From the IMG/VR virus record IMGVR_UViG_3300020202_000124, positions 1 to 43,254 of that record: DNA of 43,254 bases. One strand, given 5' to 3'. Made by a program: the position numbers and the translations under genes. This document shows positions 19,696 to 27,757 of the stretch, piece after piece; positions within the stretch are counted from its first letter, which is position 1, and every line of letters starts with the position of its first letter. A model generated the notes under the pieces. It was given only the letters and a program-made list of their open reading frames with translations. It was not told where the DNA came from and searched no databases. Origin of the DNA: a virus.

Positions 19696-22068
19696 ATGGA
19701 GACCGAGAAAGAGACCGACACCGCACCCGTCGCCGACACGCAGCCGCGTCCCGAAGATCTGGAGGCGAGCGAAAAGGCGAACATTGCCCGGTTCCTGACC
19801 GAGGAGCAGCAGAAGAAGATCGTGCTCAAGGCCATCGACCGCCACGTGCGCGACGTCGGCAGCCGGGAGCCGCGCATGCGCCGGCTCAAGGAGTTGCAGG
19901 AGCACTATGCGCTTGTCACGAAGCCGAAGGCGCACCCGTACCAGGGCTGCGCGAACATCAAGACCCCGACGGTGACGGCGCCGGTCCTGCAGATCTCGGC
20001 GCGCCTGTTCGATATGGTCTGGCCGACCAGCGGCAAGGTGTTCAACGTCGTTGCCGGCACAACCGACGACCTGAAGTGGATGCACGCCAGCGAGGCGTTC
20101 GGTAACTCGTACGTCCGCTACAACATCCCGTACATGGGTACGTCACTGGCGGACACGCTCCACCAGAAGTGCCTCTACGGGTCGGCGTTCCGTCGCACGC
20201 ACTGGGATGCGTACACGCGCAAGGTGCGATCCGACCGCGTGTCGATCGATGACTTCGTCGTGCCGTACGCCGAGCGCTCGTCGGACCCGTCGATGGCGGA
20301 CGTCTCGCACTACACGCTGGTCCTGCACATGACGTACGACGAAATCCTCGACTTTGCCGAGGACAAGCTGTTCGTCAATGTCGACAAGATCAAGCGGTCC
20401 GACCGCGGCGACACCGCGCCGTCTGCATTCGCAGAGGCTACGCAGAAGATCGACGGCGTCAGCCCGAGCGACGACGAGGAGGACGGCGAGCGGCAGGTGC
20501 TCGAACATCACTGTCGCTGGAAGCTGCCAAACGCCCCCGACGTTCACCCGGCCTTTGACGGCAAGGTCCACTACGTCTACGTGGTCGTGGATGTTGCCTC
20601 AGAGCAGGTGCTGCGGATGTGCCTGCGCGAGGAGGACGACCCCGACGACAAGCGCCGGTTCGAGCGCGAGTCGCGGAAGTACGAGCAGTACCTGGACCAG
20701 ATGCGAGCATTCCAGGCCGCACAGCAACTGAAGGCGCAGGCCGCGCTCACGGCGATGACGGCGCCCCCGGTGCCCGGCGCCCTCGACGCCACCGCCGCCC
20801 CTGTTCCCGGTGCGATGGACGCGACCGCTCCGGGTGCGGCGCTTGCCCCTGCGCCTGCAGCTGGGCCACCGGTGCCTGCGGCGCCTCCGCCGACGGTCCT
20901 GCCGCCCGCTCCCGTGCGCAAGCGCCAAGTCTGCTTCTTTACGCACTACCGGTGCTTCCAGGGCGAAGGCTTCTACGGCCTCGGGTACGGCGACATGCTG
21001 CTGGGGCTGGCGGTTGCCATCAACACGTTGCTCAACCAGACGGCGGATGGCGGCGCCCTTCGCAACTCCAAGCCGGCGTTCATGTCGCGCCAGGTGCGGA
21101 TCCCGCGGGGCTCGCACAACGTGAAGCCGGGCGAGTTCATCGAGGTCGACGGGCCGATCAACGAGATCCAGAAAGCCATCATGTTCCTGGATCCGCCGCA
21201 GAACGACCCGACCACCGTTCCGCTGATCAAGATGCTGGATGCGATGAAGGACAGCATGGTCGGGAACGCCGACCTGATGTCGGGTGAGGTGCCGGGCTCG
21301 AACCAGACGAAGGCCGGCATGCAGATCTTGGCCGAGCAAATGATGATGCCGATCTCCGTCTTGGCTCGGCAGACGCGCGAGGAGTTCCGGCACGAGCTCG
21401 ACAAGATCTGGCGCTGCCTGGGCGTGTTCCTCGAGGACGACGAGATCCAGGAGTTCCTGAACGTCGAGACTGGCCAGCCGCAGCAGATGCCGATCGGGCG
21501 CTGGATGTTCACGCCCACGATGCACCTGATTCCGGCATCCGACCCGCGCGCCAAGAGCCAGCGAGTGGAGGACCACCAGCGGCTGTTCAGCTACGTGATG
21601 AACAACCCGTTCGTGATCCAGGGGCCGGCTGCCCCGGCCATCATGCGGGCGCTGACGGAGGAAGGCTTCAAGATCTTCCCCGACGGCGACAAGCTGATCC
21701 CGCTGCTGCCGCCGCCCCAGCCGGTCAATCCGCCCCCGCCCCCGCCGAAGCCGCAGTGGGCGGAAAACGCGAGCTTCCTGCGCGGCCAGGATTCGCCAGT
21801 GCATCCCGACGACAACGACGAGGAGCACATGAGCGACCTGATGATGTTCCTGCAGTCACCAGCGGCGCAGATGATGGACAAGACCGGCCGAGACATGGCC
21901 GAGCGGCATCTGCGCGCACACCAGGCACAGGCCATTGAGAAAAAAGGAGCGGCACTTGAGCGAGCAAAGCAAAACGCATTGGCCGGACCTAGTGGAATCG
22001 GACCTAGCCCCATGGCGGGCGGAGCCGGTTTCCCAGCTCCTGGTCAAGTGGCTCCAGGAGCAGCGTGA
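19696..22068 (+). CDS. Portal protein
   Basis: A 790-residue portal that would form the dodecameric DNA channel at one capsid vertex. It begins directly after the terminase stop. YQGCANIKTPTVTAPVLQIS (about 76-95) and GYGDMLLGLAVAINTLLNQT (about 431-450) are typical of podovirus portals of the P22 gp1-like size class. An Ala/Pro-rich segment (about 340-412) interrupts the body and looks like a flexible insert. The Pro-rich C-terminal region and a helical tail (about 700-760) may form the barrel. The last 113 bp overlap the next gene. Confidence 0.88.
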   Translation: METEKETDTAPVADTQPRPEDLEASEKANIARFLTEEQQKKIVLKAIDRHVRDVGSREPRMRRLKELQEHYALVTKPKAHPYQGCANIKTPTVTAPVLQISARLFDMVWPTSGKVFNVVAGTTDDLKWMHASEAFGNSYVRYNIPYMGTSLADTLHQKCLYGSAFRRTHWDAYTRKVRSDRVSIDDFVVPYAERSSDPSMADVSHYTLVLHMTYDEILDFAEDKLFVNVDKIKRSDRGDTAPSAFAEATQKIDGVSPSDDEEDGERQVLEHHCRWKLPNAPDVHPAFDGKVHYVYVVVDVASEQVLRMCLREEDDPDDKRRFERESRKYEQYLDQMRAFQAAQQLKAQAALTAMTAPPVPGALDATAAPVPGAMDATAPGAALAPAPAAGPPVPAAPPPTVLPPAPVRKRQVCFFTHYRCFQGEGFYGLGYGDMLLGLAVAINTLLNQTADGGALRNSKPAFMSRQVRIPRGSHNVKPGEFIEVDGPINEIQKAIMFLDPPQNDPTTVPLIKMLDAMKDSMVGNADLMSGEVPGSNQTKAGMQILAEQMMMPISVLARQTREEFRHELDKIWRCLGVFLEDDEIQEFLNVETGQPQQMPIGRWMFTPTMHLIPASDPRAKSQRVEDHQRLFSYVMNNPFVIQGPAAPAIMRALTEEGFKIFPDGDKLIPLLPPPQPVNPPPPPPKPQWAENASFLRGQDSPVHPDDNDEEHMSDLMMFLQSPAAQMMDKTGRDMAERHLRAHQAQAIEKKGAALERAKQNALAGPSGIGPSPMAGGAGFPAPGQVAPGAA

Positions 22069-22285
22069 TCAAGCGCTCGAACACATCGCGAACTGTGTCG
22101 AAGAAGGAAAGCTCGACGAGGCGAAAATCACCCGAGGCGGACTCAGGCTCTGCAAAACCATCCTCGGGCAAATTCTCAATCCACCGGAGCCGCGTCCGGC
22201 TCCCGTTGAGGAAGAGTTCATTGACCCCGCGGCCCTCAAAAAAGTGACGAAGGCAAAGCAGAATGGCCACAGTCAAAATCCGTAA
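21956..22285 (+). CDS. Small helical head-cluster protein
   Basis: A 109-residue product from TTG 21956, which has GGAG 6 nt upstream, inside the 3' end of the portal gene. Helical core: QLLVKWLQEQRDQALEHIANC, then EAKITRGGLRLCKTILGQIL. It has a natural composition, whereas the portal tail in the other frame is Gly/Pro/Ala-rich. A role in head assembly or portal function is inferred from position. Similar short helical proteins sit after portals in other podoviruses. Confidence 0.65.
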   Translation: MSEQSKTHWPDLVESDLAPWRAEPVSQLLVKWLQEQRDQALEHIANCVEEGKLDEAKITRGGLRLCKTILGQILNPPEPRPAPVEEEFIDPAALKKVTKAKQNGHSQNP

Positions 22286-22880
22286 GCCGCGCCCGCTGTT
22301 TCGGGCTGAACTGAAGGACGCGCCGGCTCACCCGCTCGGCGAGCGCGTACTGGTGCGGGAGTTCCCGGTGGAGGCTGAGACCGAGGGCGGGCTCGCGCTC
22401 GCCGACGTCGCCAAGCAGCACTACTACGCCGGGACGTTGGTAGCGGTTGGCGACCAGGCCGCCGATAAGCTCTATGACATCGGCGTCGAGATCGGCGACG
22501 AGATCTGGTACGCGAAGTACGCCGGCATCGTCGAGAAGTGGCAGCACATCGTCGCCGACGGTAACGACCCGAACTGCGTCCACGACAGTGCGTGGGAGTT
22601 CGTGCCGAAGGATGACCCGGCCTGGAAGACGTGTATTACCGGCGAGCCGAACGAGAACATGGAGCTGCGCGCTTGCCGGACGTGCGGCGCGAAGAAGCTG
22701 AGCGAGCGAGTGATCCTGTTGAGCGTCGATGACCTGGCGCTCGACGTTGATTTGCAGGTGCGCCTAGAGCGCGGCGAAGTGCAGCGCGTTCGTGACGTGG
22801 ATTCTGAGGGCCGCACGCGATACGTGCTCAAGCGCATCGCCGGCCACACGGACAGTCTCGAGATTCGAAAGGAGCGATAG
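22263..22880 (+). CDS. GroES-like co-chaperonin with C-terminal extension
   Basis: A 205-residue protein. Residues about 20-95 match the Cpn10 fold: HPLGERVLVREF, the mobile-loop-like TEGGLALAD (GroES GGIVL), AGTLVAVGD and GDEIWYAKYAG. By analogy with T4 gp31 it would cap host GroEL while the capsid protein folds; its place between portal and scaffold supports this. The C-terminal about 100 residues are not in GroES. They contain CRTCGAKKLSER (possible zinc site) and a basic end. Domain identity is seen in sequence; client and function are inferred. The start overlaps the previous gene by 23 bp. Confidence 0.8.
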   Translation: MATVKIRKPRPLFRAELKDAPAHPLGERVLVREFPVEAETEGGLALADVAKQHYYAGTLVAVGDQAADKLYDIGVEIGDEIWYAKYAGIVEKWQHIVADGNDPNCVHDSAWEFVPKDDPAWKTCITGEPNENMELRACRTCGAKKLSERVILLSVDDLALDVDLQVRLERGEVQRVRDVDSEGRTRYVLKRIAGHTDSLEIRKER

Positions 22881-22883
22881 ACG

Positions 22884-23804
22884 ATGGGCGTTCTTACACT
22901 GGCAGGCGCGATGAACGGTGACGCTACTCCGGCGCGTGAGCCGGAGCCGATCAACGATTTGCCTGAGCGCGACGATGCGCCAGAGGCGGTCGAGCAGGCG
23001 CAGCCCGAGGCCAAGGGCGAGTTCGTCCCCATGTCCAAGATCGAGCCCAAGAAGCCGGGCTCAAGGCGGAGCCGGGCCGAGGAGCAGATCGATGCCCGCT
23101 TCCGGTCCTACGAAGAGGAGCGAAAGCGGGAGCGCGAAGAGTACCAGCAGACGCTGCGGCAGCAGGCCGAGCAGGTCGCCAGGCTGACGGGCCAACTCGA
23201 GGCGCTGCAGAAGATGCCGATGCAAACTCCCGTCGCCGCGCAGAACCGCCCTGACCCGGCCGACCTGCGCCGTCGTGCGCGCGAGGCTCTGCAAGAGGGG
23301 CGCTTCGACGATTACGAGCGGCTGAACACCGAGGCCGTCGAGCTGATCGCAGAGCAGAAGGCGGAGGCGCGAGCCGAGGCGATTCGGAAGGAGTTGCAGG
23401 AGCGGATCCCGCAGCCGGTGAATCCGATGATCCAGTTCCTGCTCAACCAGCACCCCGCCGTCGCCATGGCCGGCGAGCGGGGCGCCCGCGCGGTCATGCT
23501 CAAGGAGCAGGAACTGGACCTGTACGGCGTCCCGCCCGGTCCGCAGCGGACGCAAAAGGCATTCGAGCTCGCCAACCAGTGGCTGGCCGGGCAGCAGCCG
23601 ACACCGCCAGCGCGCTACAGCCAGGACACAGCGGCGTCACTGGCCGGTGTGCCCACGGGCCGGTCGGGCAACGGGTCGGCGGCTGGGCAGGAGTCGGGTG
23701 TCACGCTTACGCCCGTGCAACTGGAGGCGGCGAGGAATGCGGGAATGACGCCCGCAGAATACGCTCGCTGGATGAACCCGCAGAAATACGGGCTCGTCAA
23801 ATAG
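22884..23804 (+). CDS. Capsid scaffolding protein
   Basis: A 306-residue, highly charged protein with a disordered N-terminus, a long coiled coil (about 65-115: RSYEEERKREREEYQQTLRQ), another helical stretch rich in Glu/Arg, and a C-terminal domain ending TPAEYARWMNPQKYGLV. This plan (helical rod plus short C-terminal domain) and the position before the capsid genes fit an assembly scaffold. AAAGGAG lies 9 nt before ATG 22884. No protease domain is visible. Confidence 0.75.
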   Translation: MGVLTLAGAMNGDATPAREPEPINDLPERDDAPEAVEQAQPEAKGEFVPMSKIEPKKPGSRRSRAEEQIDARFRSYEEERKREREEYQQTLRQQAEQVARLTGQLEALQKMPMQTPVAAQNRPDPADLRRRAREALQEGRFDDYERLNTEAVELIAEQKAEARAEAIRKELQERIPQPVNPMIQFLLNQHPAVAMAGERGARAVMLKEQELDLYGVPPGPQRTQKAFELANQWLAGQQPTPPARYSQDTAASLAGVPTGRSGNGSAAGQESGVTLTPVQLEAARNAGMTPAEYARWMNPQKYGLVK

Positions 23805-23814
23805 CGCAACGGTA

Positions 23815-23917
23815 TTGACAACGGCGTAATCCGTTCAGCACACTAAAGAGCAACGGACGTAATCCCGCGCCCCGGCGCGTGAGTCCCAACCGAACCCCGC
23901 GTTGCACCGGCCCGGTG
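23815..23917 (+). promoter_or_regulatory. Intergenic region before capsid genes
   Basis: The 146-bp gap after the scaffold gene holds TTGACA (23815-23820) with no convincing -10, three GTAATC repeats, and two GC hairpins: CGCGCC/GGCGCG (23866-23879) and CACCGG/CCGGTG (23905-23917). A promoter or attenuator for high capsid expression is plausible. Confidence 0.35.
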
Positions 23918-23950
23918 TAATCAGCGTGAAGGACGGGCGGATGTGGACTC

Positions 23951-24490
23951 ATGTCGGACCAGCCCGAGGGCGGCAAGAAGGCCGCTGCTCCCCGTAACAA
24001 CCTGAAAGGCTCCGTTCTGCGGAAGTACTCGCAGGCGTCGCAGCTTCAGGGCCAAGACCCCAACTTCCGCTACGAGTGGAAGACCACCGACGAAAACCAC
24101 CCCCACTGCGTGGACAAGTCGGGGCGCCTGGAAGAGCACGAGTACGGCAACCAGATCGGCGGTTTCGTCACCGTTGGCGGCTGGCAGCCGGTCACCAAGC
24201 AGACGGATCCGCGCGTTCGGCAGAAGGACGTGCGCGACGACCAGGGCAAGGGCGTCGATACGCTCGTTCGTCGCGGCAAGCAGATCCTCTGCCGCATCCC
24301 GCGCGAGGAAGCGGAGAAGTACGAGATCGCGGACAAGGCGTACCAGGACGCGATCGAGAAGCAGCTCTACTCGCCGGAGCGTCAGGGCGACGGCCACGCG
24401 CGCATGACTGCGGTCGTTAGCAACGACCCGAACATCGACAAAATGCAACTGCTCCGCAACAGCGGGCACCCGATTCCGGGAATTTCGTAA
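23951..24490 (+). CDS. Head-cluster structural protein
   Basis: A 179-residue product following the scaffold. It starts Lys/Gly-rich, then FRYEWKTTDENHPHCVDKSGR, and a helical C-terminal half (EEAEKYEIADKAYQDAIEKQL). No clear family name, but proteins with this FRYEW-type opening occur in phage head clusters, and I treat it as a minor virion protein. No strong ribosome site precedes ATG 23951. Confidence 0.6.
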   Translation: MSDQPEGGKKAAAPRNNLKGSVLRKYSQASQLQGQDPNFRYEWKTTDENHPHCVDKSGRLEEHEYGNQIGGFVTVGGWQPVTKQTDPRVRQKDVRDDQGKGVDTLVRRGKQILCRIPREEAEKYEIADKAYQDAIEKQLYSPERQGDGHARMTAVVSNDPNIDKMQLLRNSGHPIPGIS

Positions 24491-24504
24491 CAGGGAGCTA
24501 AGAA

Positions 24505-25107
24505 ATGCCAAACGTTCAGGTCAAGGGCTTCCAGCCGCTGTCGAAGGGGAACCAGACGGTTGAACTGGTCCGCAAGCGCGTGCTGGACAACAACACCACG
24601 GCGATTTTCAAGGGCGATGCGTGCGACCTGCAGACCGGCGGCGACGTCATCGTCACGGCGACGGCCGACGGCGAGGTCTACTCGGTCCAGTGGGGCGGCG
24701 CTTCGTACATGTCCGGGTCGGAGCGGCTCGAGCGGAAGTACCTTCCGGCCGCGACTCGCTACACCGGCACGGGCGTCGACCCGGCTGATGCCTCGTACGT
24801 CTACCTGGTCGACGACATGGTCAACACCAAGTTCGTCGCGTCGGTGGACGAGGCGATCGCGCTGACCGACCTCGGCCTGAACTACAACATGGTGCTTGGC
24901 ACCGGCGACACGGGCACCGGCCTTTCGGGTCACGAGCTCGACGCCACCAACCGCGGCACGACCGCGACCAACCCCTGGCGCGTTGTGGACTTCGTCATCG
25001 GCGACCCCAAGAGCGCCGTGGACGATGCGGACGCGAAAGTTGTTTGCCTCCTCAACTCTGCTCGCCGTGAGCCTGCGCTCGAAATCGGCGGCTCGCTCGG
25101 TACGTAA
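24505..25107 (+). CDS. Capsid decoration-like protein
   Basis: A 200-residue beta-rich protein (IFKGDACDLQTGGDVIVTATADGEVYSVQ; YVYLVDDMVNTKFVASV). It lies directly before the major capsid gene with GGGAG upstream of ATG 24505. Small beta-rich proteins in this position commonly decorate or stabilise the shell. Assignment rests on position and composition. Confidence 0.55.
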   Translation: MPNVQVKGFQPLSKGNQTVELVRKRVLDNNTTAIFKGDACDLQTGGDVIVTATADGEVYSVQWGGASYMSGSERLERKYLPAATRYTGTGVDPADASYVYLVDDMVNTKFVASVDEAIALTDLGLNYNMVLGTGDTGTGLSGHELDATNRGTTATNPWRVVDFVIGDPKSAVDDADAKVVCLLNSARREPALEIGGSLGT

Positions 25108-25121
25108 CAGGAGAGACGACC

Positions 25122-26021
25122 ATGGCACACTCGGTAAACGACTTTTTCGCGGCCGTCGACCCGGTTGCAAACCGGCACTACTACGGCCTCGACGCTCAGG
25201 CGGAACAGCAGTTCAAGCAGTTCTTCAAGATCAGCACCGACGACGAGCCGCAGAAGTCCGCGGTCGAGTACGGCGGCCCTGCCTCGCTGACGCTGAAGAC
25301 TGAGAACGCGGCGGTCCAGCAGAAGACCATCACCCAGGGTCCGATCAAGACCTGGAACGCGGCGACCTACGCGGGCGCTGCGACGATCAGCTACGAGGCG
25401 GCTCGTGACGTGAAGAACCGCTACGGCAAGATCGCCAGCACCATGGGCAGCCTCGGCCGGGCCACAAAGGTGACCCCGGAACTGCTCACGGCGCTGTTCC
25501 TGGATCGCGCCTTCAACTCGGCGTTCCCGGCGACGGCCGACGGCGTTGAGCTCTGCTCGACGGCCCACGAGCTGCCCGATGGGACGACCACCAGCAACGA
25601 GTTGGCGACGCCCGCGGCGCTCGACGAAACCTCGGCCGAGGACGTCAAGACCAACCTTCGCACCATCCTGGGGCCGGATGGAAACATCATGCCCCACAAG
25701 GTCAAGGGCTGGATCGTCCCGTCGGCGCTGGTGAACACCGCCGAGAAGCTGTCTCGGTCGGACAAGACGGTCGGCAGCGCGAACAACGACCCGAGCGTGA
25801 TTAGCGGCACCAAGGTTATGCCGTTCGATTACCTCGGTTCGAGCACCCGCTGGTTCGCCAAGACGGACAACAGCAACGGGCTGTTTTGGGACTGGATCGA
25901 GAAGGAGCAGTTCATCACCGACCAGGTGGTGCTGATGCTCCAGAAGGTCTACGTCGCCTTCTTCCGCGCTCGCTACGGCTGCGTGGACTACCGCGACATC
26001 TACGGCTCGGCGGCTACCTAA
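25122..26021 (+). CDS. Major capsid protein (HK97-fold type)
   Basis: A 299-residue product with a strong ribosome site (CAGGAGAG) before ATG 25122. Features of the HK97-like capsid family include an N-terminal helical arm, the ISYEAARDVKNRYGK helix, WIVPSALVNTAEKL, and a C-terminal RWFAKTDNSNGLFWDW ... VYVAFFRARYG segment close to that of Mu gpT-like and related capsids. It would form the icosahedral shell. Length is normal for a capsid without a protease-cleaved delta domain. Confidence 0.82.
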   Translation: MAHSVNDFFAAVDPVANRHYYGLDAQAEQQFKQFFKISTDDEPQKSAVEYGGPASLTLKTENAAVQQKTITQGPIKTWNAATYAGAATISYEAARDVKNRYGKIASTMGSLGRATKVTPELLTALFLDRAFNSAFPATADGVELCSTAHELPDGTTTSNELATPAALDETSAEDVKTNLRTILGPDGNIMPHKVKGWIVPSALVNTAEKLSRSDKTVGSANNDPSVISGTKVMPFDYLGSSTRWFAKTDNSNGLFWDWIEKEQFITDQVVLMLQKVYVAFFRARYGCVDYRDIYGSAAT

Positions 26022-26031
26022 GGAGACGGCG

Positions 26032-26748
26032 ATGGCCAGTCCTACCCGCTTTCCCGGCGGCGTCACTCAGGCACGGCGGAACACCACCTTGGGTGAGTTC
26101 GGCCTGCCTGACCCGACCGCCTATCACGTCTGGTTCGACGACTTCGACAATTTCGAAGCGGACCAGTGGATCATCACGACCACCGAGGCTGGGGCGAGCG
26201 ACGCATCGGAGGCCGTCTCCAGTGCCGACGGTGGCGTGCTCGTGTTGACGAACGACACCGCGGACAACGACCTCGATTTCCTCCAGTGGTCGGGGGACGA
26301 CGCCTCGACTGCAATCGAGACGTTCAAGTTCGCCAGCGGGAAGAAGCTCTGGTTCAAGTCGCGATTCAAGGTCAGCGACGTGACCCAAAGCGACTTCATC
26401 ATGGGGCTGCAGATCACTGATACCACGCCGCTTGCGGTCACCGATGGCGTCTACTTCCGCAAGGACGACGGCGACACCGACTTGGACTTTGTCGTGATCA
26501 AGGACTCGACGGCGACCACCACGACGATGTCCGGCCTGCTCGCCAACGACACCTACGTCACCGTTGGCTTCTACTACAACGGGTCGAACAAGATCGACAT
26601 CTTCGTCAACGACGTTCGGCGCGGGTCGTCCGTTACGACCAACCTGCCCGACGACGAGGAGCTGACGATCTCGTTCGGCATCCAGAACGGTGAGGCCGCG
26701 TCGAAGTCGATGTCCGTCGACTACATCTTCGTTGCCAAAGAGCGCTAA
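26032..26748 (+). CDS. Beta-sandwich structural protein
   Basis: A 238-residue protein with concanavalin-like jelly-roll features: FDDFDNFEADQWIITTTEAG, then FASGKKLWFKSRFKVSDV, KIDIFVNDVRRG and SVDYIFVAKER. Proteins of this type follow the capsid gene in many podoviruses and probably decorate the head or bind glycans. Start ATG 26032 has AAGGAGA upstream. A hairpin follows its stop. Confidence 0.7.
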   Translation: MASPTRFPGGVTQARRNTTLGEFGLPDPTAYHVWFDDFDNFEADQWIITTTEAGASDASEAVSSADGGVLVLTNDTADNDLDFLQWSGDDASTAIETFKFASGKKLWFKSRFKVSDVTQSDFIMGLQITDTTPLAVTDGVYFRKDDGDTDLDFVVIKDSTATTTTMSGLLANDTYVTVGFYYNGSNKIDIFVNDVRRGSSVTTNLPDDEELTISFGIQNGEAASKSMSVDYIFVAKER

Positions 26749-26765
26749 CGCATAAGCACGGGCCG

Positions 26766-26804
26766 CTCGGCCTTCTCGTCGGGCGTCCCGGGGAGAAGGC
26801 CGAG
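26766..26804 (+). promoter_or_regulatory. 12-bp hairpin abutting a start codon
   Basis: CTCGGCCTTCTC (26766-26777) and GAGAAGGCCGAG (26793-26804) are perfect inverted arms; the loop carries an inner CGGG/CCCG stem. The only Shine-Dalgarno-like bases for ATG 26805 (GAGAAGG) lie inside the stem. This should lower translation of the next gene and may attenuate transcription, though no T-tract follows. Confidence 0.65.
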
Positions 26805-27050
26805 ATGGCATACAACAGGCGGCTCGGAGCAGACGACGGAACGGTGCTTTTCGCCTGTTCCATTTGCGGCATCCCCGCTCGGTATCCGACGGAGATGCGC
26901 TACTGCTCCGACCGCCTGTTTCGCTGTCTCCAGTTCTGCAATGACCCGCACATCCCGCAGGAAGAGGACCAGAAGAACGGCCTCACTGCGAAGCGGCGCG
27001 AGGAAGTTGCTCCAACGTTCAAGGTGGGCGCGAAGCCCGGGTGGTACTAG
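26805..27050 (+). CDS. Small Cys-rich head-tail region protein
   Basis: An 81-residue product with CSIC, then YCSDRLFRCLQFC, a likely zinc-binding arrangement, and a Lys-rich end. It sits between the capsid cluster and the adaptor gene. The start is directly after a strong hairpin, so output relative to the capsid is probably low. Similar small Cys-pair proteins occur at this place in other podoviruses; function unknown. Confidence 0.65.
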   Translation: MAYNRRLGADDGTVLFACSICGIPARYPTEMRYCSDRLFRCLQFCNDPHIPQEEDQKNGLTAKRREEVAPTFKVGAKPGWY

Positions 27051-27053
27051 CGC

Positions 27054-27752
27054 ATGGCCGTCGGCGCATCAGATACGTGGTCGCAGTCTCGCGACGAGAT
27101 CATTGCGGACGCCCTCGCGAACGTTGGCGCCATCAGCCCCGGCGAGGACGCTGCCGGTGAGCCGCGGGCGTTTGCGGCGCGAGCTCTAAACCGGCTGGTC
27201 AAGGCGATCGATGCCAAGGGCCAGTTCCTGTGGCGTGTCGAGCGCAAGACGTTCAACACGACCGCGACCACGGCCAGCTACCAGCTAAACGCCAACGTCT
27301 TCGCAGTCGACGACCCCATGAGCTACCTCAAGTCGGGCGGCACGGCGCGAACCCCGATCTACCCGATGACCCGCGACGAGTACATGGCGCTTCCCGACCG
27401 GACCACGGCCGGCATCCCGTCCAAGTACTTCATCGAGAGGTCGCTGACGGGAAACGGGCGCGTGCTGCTGACGGCGATCTTGTGGCCGGTGCCGAATGCG
27501 ACCGGCGACACCATCGAATACGCCGGGGCGCTGCGGGCCAAGGACTTCGACACGGGCGCCACCACCCCGGACTTTCCGACGAACTTCACCCAGGCGCTGG
27601 TCTATGGCCTGACCGCCGAGATTGCGCCGGCATTCAATCAGCCGTCGCTCGTTGCTGTGTACCTGCCCCAGTACCAGGCGGCGCTTGCTGAACAGATTGG
27701 AGCCGACAACGAGCAGCAGGGGCTGACGCTCGTTCCGTTCGGCGGAGGCTAG
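27054..27752 (+). CDS. Head-to-tail adaptor (P22 gp4-like)
   Basis: A 232-residue protein with a helical N-terminus (SRDEIIADALANVGAI ... ARALNRLVKAIDAKG), a beta-rich middle (RKTFNTTATTASYQL; YIEYAGAL-type strands) and a helical C-terminus (FTQALVYGLTAEIAPAFN). The pattern matches the tail-accessory family that docks under the portal and closes the DNA channel. Context between head and tail genes supports this. Starts 3 nt after the preceding gene. Confidence 0.72.
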   Translation: MAVGASDTWSQSRDEIIADALANVGAISPGEDAAGEPRAFAARALNRLVKAIDAKGQFLWRVERKTFNTTATTASYQLNANVFAVDDPMSYLKSGGTARTPIYPMTRDEYMALPDRTTAGIPSKYFIERSLTGNGRVLLTAILWPVPNATGDTIEYAGALRAKDFDTGATTPDFPTNFTQALVYGLTAEIAPAFNQPSLVAVYLPQYQAALAEQIGADNEQQGLTLVPFGGG

Positions 27753-27757
27753 TACCA

